64,000 nt of DNA from Planctopirus ephydatiae (GCF_007752345.1 NZ_CP036299.1:3125501-3189500), one strand, 5' to 3'. Positions 20,901 through 27,911 are shown, counted from the stretch's first letter. The notes: generated from the sequence alone by a model not told the origin. Made by a program: numbers and translations.

Positions 20901-22487
20901 ATTGTCAATCCCATGCGGTTCTTTGCGGATCGTCAAGAACTCGCCATCGCTCGCATCCGTCGCTCGGGAGACAGCTTCGAAGGGGAACTCGTCACGAGGT
21001 TCTTCAATCGTAAGGGTGTCCTGCTCAAGCATGAACGAGTGCTCGTCAAAGCCCGGCTCAAACCCGGTGTCGATGCACCAGACGCAGCCAAACCTGTCAA
21101 ATCATCCATGCAGCTCAAGAAGGTTCAGTACGCAGAAACGTGGGATCAGGTCGCTGCATTGAATCTGGGGAGTGTTTTCACCGGCCCATCGATCCGAGGA
21201 TTGACGGAGTTCGCTTACGAAGGGAAGACCTTCGAAGGGATCATCGTTCCACCGCCGATCAGTGGATTTGCGGGAAATCGTGCAGCCACCGGCTGGATAT
21301 TGAATCCCGCCGTGCTTGATGCCTGCCTTATTGCGTGTGATCGCTGGGCAGCTCAGGCCGTCGAGCGGCAAAGCCTGCCCGTGAACATCGAAAAGGTCAG
21401 CCTTTATCGACCTGCCATCGATGGTGATCTCTGCCGGATTGACGGACAGGTGCTTGAAGTCACTGAGAAAAACCTGCGATTCAACTTTGCGCTTTGGAAC
21501 TCGAAAGCAGAGCTCATTCTGCAGGTGGAAGGATTCTGCACCACGGCAGTCATGGGTGGTTCGCAAACGGAAACTACGGCAGAAATCCCTGTCGAAATGG
21601 CTTCTCGAACGATTCCCGAAATAAAGTCTCTCAACCCGGCCGATCTGCATCTGCTGTTTCCCGTTGAAGCGGTGACAGCCAGTGCGGATCGCTGGGAAGC
21701 CGAAGTGCGGATCGAGCCTTTGACAGAGCCATTAATGACGGCTCACCGGTTTAACAATTCACCACTTCTCCCCGGAGCTGCGATGGTCGAGTTGTTTGCC
21801 GAAGCTTTGCAGCAGGTTCTGCCCGGCCCCGGTGTTGCTCGAATTCGCAACTTCTCCATTCAGCATTCGCTGCACCTGAAGGCAGCTCTCCCGCGTCGTG
21901 TGCAGGTCGTAGCTCTTAAAGAAGCCGACTGCTATCGCTGCCAGTTGATCGATCTCGATGGTGGCTCCATCACTCTGGCAACCGCTCTGATTGACCGAGT
22001 GGATGCAGCCAGCCTGCAACTGCCACAACTCGATCAACCCAAGGGAAGCTACAGTCCCATGAAGTATCCCGATATGGGGCCATTGATTCATGGTGCGCCA
22101 CTTCGCAGCCTGCAGGCGATGTGTTCTGGTCGAGATGATGCCTGGGCCGAAATCGTACCGACAGAAATGAGCAAATTGCTTGGCCCCAATTCGAAGTGCC
22201 AGCCAGTCATTCACCCCGCGGTCCTCGACGCCAGCTTCTATGCCTGTGGAATCCACGCCTGGCTCAACTTCTTCGGAAGAGTCGAGTTACCACTTGGTTT
22301 TGAAGAACTGCTGATTCTCCGTGATCAGCCATTAAGCAAAACCGACGAGTTGGTCACTCGTGTCCGATTCCGCGACAGTGACGACAAAGGTTCTTCGTAT
22401 GAGATCTCCGTTTTCGACAAACTCAAACAACCAGTCTACGTAGTGAGGAACTATCGCTGTGTTGCTAAAGGCAGCGTGACATTGTGA
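11916..22487 (+). CDS. Giant iterative type I polyketide/fatty-acid (Pfa-like) synthase with embedded C45 acyltransferase domain
   Basis: Megasynthase of 3,523 residues. Domain order: KS1 (about 5-460; triad Cys213, His345, His385 intact); KS2 (about 496-965; ALEAEEVSG replaces the Cys motif and both His motifs are lost, so chain-length-factor-like); AT (about 991-1290; GHSYG Ser1078, His1182); Ala/Pro/Gln-rich linker; four ACPs with GIDSI serines at 1518, 1641, 1778 and 1901; a C45/acyltransferase-like domain (about 2004-2355); pseudo-Rossmann and KR (about 2380-2900; SGGARGVTA, Ser2803, Tyr2816); DH1 (His2958) and DH2 (His3277), each with a following hot-dog half holding NPAVLDA or HPAVLDA. 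No ER or thioesterase was seen. The layout combines features of PfaA and PfaC of PUFA synthases in one chain. The stop overlaps the next start (TGATG), so coupling is likely. The start follows AAAGG. Confidence 0.93.
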   Translation: MVQVPPIAVIGVSCRMPGGDGIAEYWKLISSGSSAIRELPADRLDKSLYFDTEQGKPGRCYTDLGGVVTERPVNRQICPISDKDLQTSDSAHLTLCEVASSALKHAGMDPTKVPYRRTGVYVGHSGGSCLGGDAAFARYAGIAGEILRKQEEFKGCSPSARAEISRRMVDQLRSQFPDEESLKPINFAATNAAMLISRVHGFEGPSLVIDAACASSLMALSQAAYALARGEIDMAVAGGASYSKWFGLVLFSMAMSISGTGSRPFDADADGLISSDGYGLVVLKTLPKALADGDRILSVIRGIGVSSDGRGKSLWAPRQEGQILAVERAYSKNIDPASLQYIECHATSTQVGDATELKSLAQVLTGKIPAGRKIPIGSVKANIGHTLEAAGIAGFIKTVLAMEHGVIPPQINFKTPNPEIEWKNAPFEVATNAREWDRPAGGMPRRAAVNSFGIGGLNVHMVIDDGLLPGEKSKTSVSVPSAQPNSNVASAPVQQPMAVIGMASILPGALTKAALWEALIAGKDPKCEFPRENSTLASTLLAEEQKSQKPELTSRGGYVADFVYDWKRHKVPPKQVANANPLQFMLLDAADQALTDAGYEKKPFDRHRSTVIVGTMFGGDFAIQLQLGLRLPHIQKVLREHLEANGTKPDQIDEALLQYEKHFLKVLPALLDETGSFTSSTLASRLSKTFDFRGGAFALEAEEVSGLAAVNLGINMLETGTTDLVLCAAGHQSMSYNSFEKLVEKDLLSKGQSRSAFDADFDGILPAEGVAVLVLKRLEDAERDGDTIRAIIRGTGQCNRRNDEAGAMRESFSTALKVANTSPKAIGAIEVSGVDCKARNLDQLELARAIDQESGQPQALIGSLTPQIGYLRGASGVASIVKSILELQNGQIAPQFGLKKLAAEVQPVAHAIPQNVMPLYATAPGEKGQIAISNSSLDGSGFSLILESAQKLPLRPAAAPSVTLSQPASTKQAPATQPSRLTTSQSKRAKLALAFPGQGSYYAGMGADLVANYPEVRQKLAEFNEVLKLENCPDFETLSADPGNGILNAQLSMLVIDLLYYTAYKTAGIQPDFVCGHSYGEFPALVAAGALTFRSAVIATRDRSHVVEEFAGKQGTLLAVSSDASTLRHLLTRAPVEVFIANMNSPEQTVLGGTIDDLKQFEKILRERRIGSRLLKVPAAYHTPLLEPALVTYRDCIRALPIAVPQIPIISGIGNREVTDPEEIRENLVMQLVSPMDFVGMVQLLGQLSVGMVVEVGPRKVLTQLIQKTATEGQMECLPMDPRDNSSPDWQSTLRSKYEGSVRKSAPQAAATPQKTPASPVPAQAQKPVSQPQKPTVQSAAANSSVSKPGQTKTSQIQPTPATTTVPTTGSKVTDRPRIVHFDATAKRKEENRLRAILQRAESGRPVGTSASPKTTQNSPAISHSDLAETNGHSGHFEKNGHASDVTSKAPALNSAQMKEESVPPVVVIEEVPAAPRKLPNRAELEAFVVEYIVDQTGYPPEMVELEADLEADLGIDSIKKAQMLGECAQKFEIHWLANEVADLSLDQFPNLASIIKFLTEDAAKATSSPAEEQPVEPAPAAVLQAVAIVTETSEEAAPRKLPNRAELEAFVVEYIVDQTGYPPEMVELEADLEADLGIDSIKKAQMLGECAQKFELHWLANEVADLSLDQFPNLASIIKFLTEDADKASASVNTIDVAAISKSVDIVASPRAATHPVEILPAFEAKSENCEPAAPRKLPNRAELEAFVVEYIVDQTGYPPEMVELEADLEADLGIDSIKKAQMLGECAQKFEIHWLANEVADLSLDQFPNLASIIKFLTEDAAKATSSPAEEQPVEPAPAAVLQAVAIVTETSEEAAPRKLPNRAELEAFVVEYIVDQTGYPPEMVELEADLEADLGIDSIKKAQMLGECAQKFELHWLANEVADLSLDQFPNLASIIKFLTEDADKASSTSQSESPAASLETELELQDSSTATATLTEPASSSTLVATQVIEAIPAVSLVRESVMVLQGSPYEMGFQHGQKEKAAIHGILERQITRYGARLDNMPELDQAVSDPARYFGEDEVAELKGIADGAELPLAFLIGHNLGLCEDYVPGCAQFAVSALANGGKGMIHAANEDSSLALSLTDCLRRVVQCRIPAHGYRHIVFSVSGQVSGINGTNEKGLTVTSTLLLDRAPRDITAPGDIHPVLIKKILEKAATPAEAIEILKSSKRNGAWGVCISHADTDSLCYVEYDSDQIEVRSGMTRVIGTNHSLLLGATHPTPPHSMHRMDRLQELLAKEEALGLDFPAAEKTLRDQFDGGRQRVTAHATMNTICRVDNQISVVFGPGQKTIRVTPGSYRKEFAHEFSTLDVDGFFRGADELVVNDVPTNSNVGSSVSSALNSKPAQQTDLPRLAGLPVIDERVMHRVILRPRVAPLSHAAQRASLAGKTVVYGSGEVARALISKLKTTGLEVAAIPTCFDVTKLEAEFESLASLKSAKNLILVGPRSSEEVSQASASARFLTAFRLCQLWTQSGQEVCPLAERSLTFVSFMGGNFGLEGSPANADGGAMSGLAKALRRELAPLAMRTVDFASDDVTDRVVDQLANELSQPFETCEVAYSRGERFVVAARPVPATPVPQNGPTPGSTWIISGGARGVTAVVARELGVRYGVHLHLIGSSPIPELDPSLLEASAEELKALRRKIMSEARERGEVPLDAWSTFERSLEACRNLRDMRQAGVSVTYHCCDISQAHAVEKTVSTIRTFNHPIEGVIHGAGVEHACRFERKQLPKVQKTFDVKVEGARHLAAALEHDPVAYFVGFGSTSGRFGGLGQADYSAASDSLAKFCNELGRKNPDWRTIAVHWPPWGEVGMAARPESKLALEAGGMAFMPPQEGVAFLLEELASTSPEPEILIVDKPDGLDLDRTLPDLAEWKDFAAAQQVVDASPLLDTVIALTPGEYVEVEVRLNPAQDPFLYDHQHRNAPILPMTFGLETLAQAFRVLLPDTKQVTVLDGEIVNPMRFFADRQELAIARIRRSGDSFEGELVTRFFNRKGVLLKHERVLVKARLKPGVDAPDAAKPVKSSMQLKKVQYAETWDQVAALNLGSVFTGPSIRGLTEFAYEGKTFEGIIVPPPISGFAGNRAATGWILNPAVLDACLIACDRWAAQAVERQSLPVNIEKVSLYRPAIDGDLCRIDGQVLEVTEKNLRFNFALWNSKAELILQVEGFCTTAVMGGSQTETTAEIPVEMASRTIPEIKSLNPADLHLLFPVEAVTASADRWEAEVRIEPLTEPLMTAHRFNNSPLLPGAAMVELFAEALQQVLPGPGVARIRNFSIQHSLHLKAALPRRVQVVALKEADCYRCQLIDLDGGSITLATALIDRVDAASLQLPQLDQPKGSYSPMKYPDMGPLIHGAPLRSLQAMCSGRDDAWAEIVPTEMSKLLGPNSKCQPVIHPAVLDASFYACGIHAWLNFFGRVELPLGFEELLILRDQPLSKTDELVTRVRFRDSDDKGSSYEISVFDKLKQPVYVVRNYRCVAKGSVTL
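16335..17765 (+). repeat. Near-perfect tandem duplication of an ACP pair inside the synthase
   Basis: Bases 16335-16985 and 17115-17765 are aligned at an offset of 780. Over 651 bases I find a single difference (T at 16370, C at 17150). Each copy encodes two ACPs plus their linker; a unique linker of about 129 bases separates the copies. Within a copy the two ACPs are also close to each other at protein level but differ at many third positions. The pattern indicates an older duplication of one ACP and then a recent duplication, or gene conversion, of the pair. Confidence 0.97.
17925..18980 (+). other. Peptidase C45 / acyl-CoA:6-APA acyltransferase-like domain within the synthase
   Basis: Residues about 2004-2355 of the megasynthase look like an Ntn-hydrolase of the C45/AAT family rather than a polyketide synthase domain. 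The segment begins VLQGSPYEMGFQHGQ, a typical family opening. PGCAQFAVS holds the candidate nucleophile Cys2097, and HAANEDSS follows, in place of the family N-x-D. Further matches are SGINGTNEKGLTVTS and IGTNHSLLLG. In AAT the enzyme cleaves itself before this Cys and then transfers acyl groups to or from amines; in-chain placement here makes cleavage of the synthase, or amide-forming product release, possible. This is inference from motif order. Confidence 0.72.
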
Positions 22488-23293
22488 TGAGTAACGACGG
22501 AATGAGTGACAACGGGATCAGGGAGGGAATGACTTCTCAATTCGAGATTCATACCGCCACCAAGGCACAACTTCGAACCGGCCTGCTCTCAAGCGGTCTC
22601 GGGGAAAAGTTTGCCAACGGTGCGGAAATGTTCCTCGACCCTGCCCGCAAAGAGTCGTGGGAGCTCAGCCGATTTCTGATCGCGAGTCGAGTTTTTGCAC
22701 TGCTGAAAACTGATCGCTCTCAGGATTTCTTGTCTCCCGAGTTATCCGAGATCGAAGTCTGGACTCGCAATGACAAGGGCAGGGGGATTCCACCAGCAGT
22801 TTTCATCGAGAACCAGCAGATCCCCTGGACATTTTCGCTCTCACATGCAGGAGACAATTACGCACTCGCCATTTGCAGGCAGCCGCAATTTCGACCCGGA
22901 GTGGATCTGGTCAACACCAGCACTTTCACTCAGGCAGCCTTACAAATGTGGTTCACGCCGGAGGAAAGAAAAAATCTCGCAAATCGTGACGAGCGGGCCG
23001 CAGGAATCATCTGGGCACTCAAGGAAGCAGTCTACAAATCCATAAATCATGGAGAACCATTTCGTCCCAGACAGATTGAAATTCTTCCTGAGGGCAAAAA
23101 GTTGATTTGCCGTGTGAGAGGAATTCATGTGCATTTTGATGAAGCAGTCATCCGCTTCATCGAAAGAGATTGCCTGCTCGCAGCTGTCTTGAACAAGCGG
23201 AACTCTTTCCAGAACTCTGAAGAAGACCAATTCGATAACAAAACCAATTCTCACTCAATAAATGACGCATCTCACGAGCTGATCATGCATTGA
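22487..23293 (+). CDS. Sfp-type 4'-phosphopantetheinyl transferase
   Basis: Transfers phosphopantetheine from coenzyme A to the ACP serines, the step that makes the four ACPs of the upstream synthase functional. The family motifs are seen in order: SLSHAGDNYALAI, GVDLV (Mg-binding Asp) and WALKEAVYKSIN. The ATG at 22487 shares its first base with the synthase stop (TGATG), pointing to translational coupling; a GTG at 22484 is the longest alternative, and internal ATGs at 22502 and 22529 are possible. At about 268 residues the length fits the family. It is the counterpart of PfaE in PUFA synthase clusters. Confidence 0.92.
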   Translation: MSNDGMSDNGIREGMTSQFEIHTATKAQLRTGLLSSGLGEKFANGAEMFLDPARKESWELSRFLIASRVFALLKTDRSQDFLSPELSEIEVWTRNDKGRGIPPAVFIENQQIPWTFSLSHAGDNYALAICRQPQFRPGVDLVNTSTFTQAALQMWFTPEERKNLANRDERAAGIIWALKEAVYKSINHGEPFRPRQIEILPEGKKLICRVRGIHVHFDEAVIRFIERDCLLAAVLNKRNSFQNSEEDQFDNKTNSHSINDASHELIMH

Positions 23294-24117
23294 TGATCAG
23301 ACCTGAAAACCGAATTTTCGCTCCCGGAATTACAGAGTCAAAGGCCACTCGAATGATTGATTTAACCAATAAGATCGCCCTCGTCTCCGGGGCCTCACGC
23401 GGCATTGGTCGCGCGACAGCCCTGCAACTTGCCCGCGCCGGGGCCGACGTGGTCATCAACTATGTCCAGTCTCGCGACAGTGCTGACCGCGTGGCAGAAG
23501 AGATCGCCGCCATGGGCCGCCGCGTGGCCATTGTCCGTGCGGATGTCAGCGAGCAGAGCGACGTTCAGAGCATGATGGAATTTGTCGGCAATGAGTTTGG
23601 CAGGCTCGACATTCTCGTCAGCAACGCCGCATCGGGCGGTTTCCGCCCATTGCTGGCGGCCACTCCCAAGAATTTCGAAGCCGCGATGAATACCAATGTC
23701 CGCGCTCTTTTATTCCTCGTACAGGCCGCACATCCTTTGTTAGGGCAAAGCGTCGATCGAGCCAAGATTGTGGCCATTTCGAGCCATGGCTCACACATGG
23801 CACTCCCATGGTACGGTCTGATTGGTACCTCCAAGGCGGCACTGGAAAGTCTGATTCGCCACATGGCACTCGAGTTTGGCGATCAGGGAATGAACTTCAA
23901 CGTTGTCCAGGCGGGACTGGTTCCCACAGACTCCACCAAGATGATTCCTGGCTCCGAAGTCATGTTCAATGCGCGAAGCTCCAAGACCATGATGGGTGAT
24001 CGCCAGCTGGAACCCGAAGACGTTGCGAACGCAGTCCTTTACCTTTGCAGTCCACTGAGCGATCTGGTTCAAGGGCAAGTCTTGATCATCGACGGCGGGG
24101 CCGCCATTCACGTCTAA
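23293..24117 (+). CDS. FabL-like enoyl-ACP reductase (SDR family)
   Basis: Short-chain dehydrogenase/reductase with the nucleotide-binding GASRGIGRA motif and a C-terminal IIDGGAAIHV. The active-site arrangement is Tyr-x6-Lys (YGLIGTSK), typical of enoyl-ACP reductases such as FabI and FabL, and not the Tyr-x3-Lys of ketoreductases. SNAASGGFRP resembles the NNAASG segment of Bacillus FabL. It probably supplies the enoyl-reduction step that the synthase lacks in cis. The ATG at 23293 overlaps the previous stop (TGATG); an internal ATG at 23353 would give the usual short SDR N-terminus (MIDLTNKIALVSG). The alternative is a housekeeping reductase that sits here by chance. Confidence 0.82.
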   Translation: MIRPENRIFAPGITESKATRMIDLTNKIALVSGASRGIGRATALQLARAGADVVINYVQSRDSADRVAEEIAAMGRRVAIVRADVSEQSDVQSMMEFVGNEFGRLDILVSNAASGGFRPLLAATPKNFEAAMNTNVRALLFLVQAAHPLLGQSVDRAKIVAISSHGSHMALPWYGLIGTSKAALESLIRHMALEFGDQGMNFNVVQAGLVPTDSTKMIPGSEVMFNARSSKTMMGDRQLEPEDVANAVLYLCSPLSDLVQGQVLIIDGGAAIHV

Positions 24118-24209
24118 TGAGTTATTGCCTCTTCCAGGTGGTTTTCGAGTTGGCACTAACCATCTGATCACGGCCACTTTGCCAGAACTGTCCTACGGAA
24201 TCCTGCACG

Positions 24210-25919
24210 ATGCTCAATCTGATCTTCTCCATGATCGGCAGTTTTCTGGCACGGAAAGTCGGCCAGCAGCGAATGGCGTTTCATCAGGCCACAATGCGAC
24301 CCCGCGAATCGCAACAGGCCTTCCTAAAGGAATTGCTCGCTGCTCATGCCGATTCAGCCTTTGGCAAAGATCATTTCTTTCGAGAGATTCAAACTGCTGC
24401 TGACTTCCAGAAGAGAATGCCAATCGCTGAGTACGAGAACTTCGCTCCCTACATCGAACGTGTCAAAGCCGGTGAAACAACCGCGATGTTCTGCAACGAG
24501 CAGATCGTCATGTTCAATCTCACCAGTGGTACGAGCAGCACTCGAAAATTTATTCCCGTCACCAACCGTTACTTGAGCGACTATCGCCGTGGCTGGTCGA
24601 TGTGGGGCTTACAGACTTTTGAAAAGTACCCGCAACTCTTCCTGCAACCAAAAGTCAGCTTTGGCAGTGCCTCGAAGGAATCAGTCACGTCAGCGGGCAT
24701 TCCGTGTGGCAGTTTGAGTGGCCTGACTGTCAAAATGAATCCTGCTGTCGTGCGCAGCACCTATTGCCTCCCTGCTGATACGGCTGACCATGCCGACGCT
24801 TTCGCCAGATGTTACCTCAACTGGCGGATCGGCATCCAAAGAAACCTCGGCATGGGTGTCGCCCCCAATCCGGGTTTGCTTCTCCAATTCGCTCGCTTTG
24901 GTACCGAACACGCTGAACGTCTCATTCGCGAACTGCATGACGGCACTCATTCCTGCACAGCGGCTTTGCCGAGACATCTCCAAAATTGGCTCAAACGCCA
25001 GATCCGTCCGAATCGTAAACGCGCTCACGAGTTAGAACAGATTCATACTCGTCAGAATACTCTTTACCCCAAGGATGTCTGGCCTCAACTTCGATTGATT
25101 GCCTGTTGGCTGGGTGGGCCCACGAGGGCTTACATCTCGCAGATTCCCGAGTATTTTGGCGATGTCACATTGCGGGATATCGGCCTGATCTCCAGTGAAA
25201 GCCGCATCAGCCTTCCCAAAGAAGACAACACACCTGCGGGTATTCTCGATGTGACCAGTGCCTATTTTGAGTTCGTTCCCGTCGACGAAATGGATTCCAG
25301 CCATCCGATCGTTCTCGATGCCGCCGAACTCGAAACCGGCAAAGAGTATTACATCCTTTTAACAACGACCAGCGGTCTCTATCGATACAACATTCATGAT
25401 GTGGTGAGAGTCGTTGACTGGCATGAAAAAACACCCATGATTGAATTTCTGCATAAAGGAAGCAGAATTGCCAATCTCTTCGGTGAAAAACTCACGGAAA
25501 GCCAGATTGTCAAAGCGGTCACAACGTTCGTTCAATCAACAGCCACGCCTCTGGGCGATTTTTCACTGACCATGCCTCTGCCACATGAGCCGATGGCCTA
25601 TCGGTTTTACGCCGAAATGCGAGATTCACTCTCTTCCGATTCGATCGCCACTCTGGCTCGGCAACTGGACGAATCTCTGGGTGAGCAGAACTATCTGTAC
25701 CGCCGCAAAAGAGTCGAAGGCCTGCTCGATCCACTGGAATTGATTGTTATTCCGCAAGGTGCCTGGCGCGCCTGGGATCTCCGTCAACTCGCCCGCAATG
25801 GTGGCACCATGGATCAGTACAAGCATCCTTTTCTCATCACCAATCGCAGCCTGATCGACGATCTCCAGGTTGAACCTGTCAGTTCTCATCCAGCCACATC
25901 GATCAATGATCACCATTAG
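24210..25919 (+). CDS. GH3-family acyl-acid amido synthetase
   Basis: Adenylate-forming enzyme of the GH3 family (first known as auxin-responsive proteins in plants), which activates a carboxylic acid with ATP and couples it to an amine such as an amino acid. Visible features are the nucleotide motif FNLTSGTSSTRKFIPVT (about residues 106-122), GLISSESRI, and the YRYNIHDVVRV motif that matches the family YRxGD-like segment. The 569 residues fit the family. The gene lies 92 bases after the enoyl reductase in the same direction, so it may belong to the synthase operon. Substrates are unknown; an acyl product of the synthase as acid partner is inference. Confidence 0.85.
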   Translation: MLNLIFSMIGSFLARKVGQQRMAFHQATMRPRESQQAFLKELLAAHADSAFGKDHFFREIQTAADFQKRMPIAEYENFAPYIERVKAGETTAMFCNEQIVMFNLTSGTSSTRKFIPVTNRYLSDYRRGWSMWGLQTFEKYPQLFLQPKVSFGSASKESVTSAGIPCGSLSGLTVKMNPAVVRSTYCLPADTADHADAFARCYLNWRIGIQRNLGMGVAPNPGLLLQFARFGTEHAERLIRELHDGTHSCTAALPRHLQNWLKRQIRPNRKRAHELEQIHTRQNTLYPKDVWPQLRLIACWLGGPTRAYISQIPEYFGDVTLRDIGLISSESRISLPKEDNTPAGILDVTSAYFEFVPVDEMDSSHPIVLDAAELETGKEYYILLTTTSGLYRYNIHDVVRVVDWHEKTPMIEFLHKGSRIANLFGEKLTESQIVKAVTTFVQSTATPLGDFSLTMPLPHEPMAYRFYAEMRDSLSSDSIATLARQLDESLGEQNYLYRRKRVEGLLDPLELIVIPQGAWRAWDLRQLARNGGTMDQYKHPFLITNRSLIDDLQVEPVSSHPATSINDHH

Positions 25920-26087
25920 TCAGCCGGCAAAAACCCGCTGAATCGGATTGTTCAGGCAACGGAATGAGATGATGGCCTGTTACTATTTCTCGTGTGATTC
26001 GTTGTCGGTTGCCACGCGCACAATCGATCTTCTGGCAACTGGAATCCCCTGAACGATCCATTCGTCCAAGCTCAGGCCGAAAACTTC

Positions 26088-27104
26088 ATGCATTCCATTT
26101 CAAAAGCCCGTCAGCAGTTACAGAAAAAACTTTTCCCTCAGGGAATTCCGCGACTCTGGTGCCCCTCATTGACGCACTTCTCAGCCGCCGCTCAGTTCGA
26201 CGTCCAGAGAATTCGCGCTCATGTCACCGCGATGTCACCCTGGATCGGTGGACTACTGGTTCCCGGATCGACAGGCGAAGGCTGGGAGATGACCGATGAC
26301 GATATTGAGCAGCTGCTGGAAATCACCTTCGATATTGCCCACTCCCTCAACCTTCCCGTCCTGATTGGTGTCCTGAAAACCTCAACAGACAACGTTATTA
26401 GTGGCATCCAAAGGCTGCATCAATTTTCACAGCATCCACGGTTTGCGGGTTTCACAGTCTGTCCACCGCAAGGTGAAAAGTTAACACAGCCCGAAATTCT
26501 AGCTGGCTTACGCAAGGTCTTTGATACAGTTCACCCGATCGCTCTCTATCAGTTGCCACAAGTCACCAGGAATGAAGTCTCACCAGAAACAGTGCAATGG
26601 CTGGCAGCCAATTACCACAATCTCATCCTGTTCAAAGACACCAGCGGACATGACCGTGTCGCAACCTCCGGCGTCGATCTGCAGGGCGTCTTTCTGGTTC
26701 GCGGTGCGGAAGCTGGCGGCTATGCCCCCTGGCTGAAAGAAGCGGGCGGGCCCTACGATGGATTTCTACTGAGCACTGCCAATGTCTTTGCCAAAGAACT
26801 GGCGACCATGATTCAACTCGCAGAAGCGGGCCAGATCGACGAAGCGAGAACACTTTCGACTCGACTCGAAACACTGGTGCGGCAGACCTTCGATTCGGTG
26901 AAATCCATCTCGGCAGGCAATCCCTTTACCAATGCCAACAAAGTGCTCGATCACATCCGGGCTTATGGAGAAAACTTCCACACTCAGCCAGCACCATTGC
27001 TTTACAGTGGTATTTCGCTTCCCTGGGAACCCATAGCTCAAGGGCATGAACGACTGAAGGAATGGCAGCCAGCACTACTGACCGGATATCTCAACACTCA
27101 GTGA
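26088..27104 (+). CDS. DapA/NanA-family class I aldolase (dihydrodipicolinate synthase-like)
   Basis: TIM-barrel lyase of 338 residues. The family motif VPGSTGEGWEM, the catalytic Tyr in ALYQLPQVT and the Schiff-base Lys in LILFKDTSG are present. Family members make dihydrodipicolinate or cleave sugar acids; the sequence does not decide between these. The gene has its own upstream gap of about 170 bases and no aspartate-pathway neighbour, so a sugar-acid or other keto-acid aldolase role is at least as likely as lysine synthesis. Confidence 0.85.
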   Translation: MHSISKARQQLQKKLFPQGIPRLWCPSLTHFSAAAQFDVQRIRAHVTAMSPWIGGLLVPGSTGEGWEMTDDDIEQLLEITFDIAHSLNLPVLIGVLKTSTDNVISGIQRLHQFSQHPRFAGFTVCPPQGEKLTQPEILAGLRKVFDTVHPIALYQLPQVTRNEVSPETVQWLAANYHNLILFKDTSGHDRVATSGVDLQGVFLVRGAEAGGYAPWLKEAGGPYDGFLLSTANVFAKELATMIQLAEAGQIDEARTLSTRLETLVRQTFDSVKSISAGNPFTNANKVLDHIRAYGENFHTQPAPLLYSGISLPWEPIAQGHERLKEWQPALLTGYLNTQ

Positions 27105-27231
27105 TCGCTGCCGCAATACGCTTGATCTTTACCGTTTCCGTGGCGTGGCATCGCCCTTTGTCGTGTCGTATAACGATGACACTCGAATGACACCAAATGT
27201 TCTGATCCTGTTATTTCCATGAGGTTCTTCC

Positions 27232-27798
27232 GTGTCACAGCCCAAAGTTCTCATCGTTGTCGGAGACGCGACAGAAACCGTCGATACGCTTTATCCTTAC
27301 TACCGCTTAATTGAAGGAGGATATCAGCCTGTTGTAGCCGCTCCGGAAAAACGCAAGTATCAGATGGTTCTGCACGAAGTGAAGCCCGGCTGGACGATCA
27401 CCAAAGAGTGGGAAGGCTATTCAATTGATGCAGAGATCGCCTTCAAAGACATTCGCCCTGAAGAGTATGCCGGGATCTTCTTCAGTGGGGGCAGGGCTCC
27501 TGAGTATATTCGCGAAGACGAAGATCTGCTGAACATCACCCGCTGGTTCTGGGAAAAGGGCCTGCCGATGGCCAGTGTTTGCCATGGCGTCGAAATCCCG
27601 GCTCGTGCTGGCATTGTCAAAGGTCTACGCATGGCGACTGTCGCCAAATGCCGCTTCGATCTTGAAATCTGCGGCGGCATCTATGTCAACGAACCCTGTG
27701 TGATTGATCGAAACATGGTGAGTGGTCGCACTTACCACGACAGCGGCCACTTTGTGGGCCCATGGATTCAAATGCTCGATCGCTCTCGCAAAGCCTGA
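27232..27798 (+). CDS. DJ-1/PfpI-family protein
   Basis: Protein of 188 residues with the DJ-1/PfpI fold. The nucleophile elbow reads ASVCHGVEIPA, with the conserved Cys followed by His; FFSGGRAPEYIRED precedes it. Family members act as deglycases, chaperones or proteases; the exact activity is not decided by sequence. It starts at GTG with a GAGG site eight bases upstream (27221-27224). Confidence 0.9.
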   Translation: MSQPKVLIVVGDATETVDTLYPYYRLIEGGYQPVVAAPEKRKYQMVLHEVKPGWTITKEWEGYSIDAEIAFKDIRPEEYAGIFFSGGRAPEYIREDEDLLNITRWFWEKGLPMASVCHGVEIPARAGIVKGLRMATVAKCRFDLEICGGIYVNEPCVIDRNMVSGRTYHDSGHFVGPWIQMLDRSRKA

Positions 27799-27864
27799 AG
27801 GGGTAGGCTACTCGGTATTTGATGTCGGTAGGACAAGTCAAACGCATTGCTCTGCGTCTTGTCG

Positions 27865-27880
27865 TCGTGCCTCTGCACGA
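27865..27880. terminator. Hairpin between convergent pfpI-like and avtA genes
   Basis: TCGTGC-CTCT-GCACGA forms a six-base-pair stem, which can be extended by TTG/CAA around a small bulge. It lies in the 113-base gap between two convergent genes, where a bidirectional terminator is expected. There is no T run, so the call is weak. Confidence 0.35.
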
Positions 27881-27911
27881 CAACCCAGCCACGAGTTGGC
27901 CGGGCCACCCG

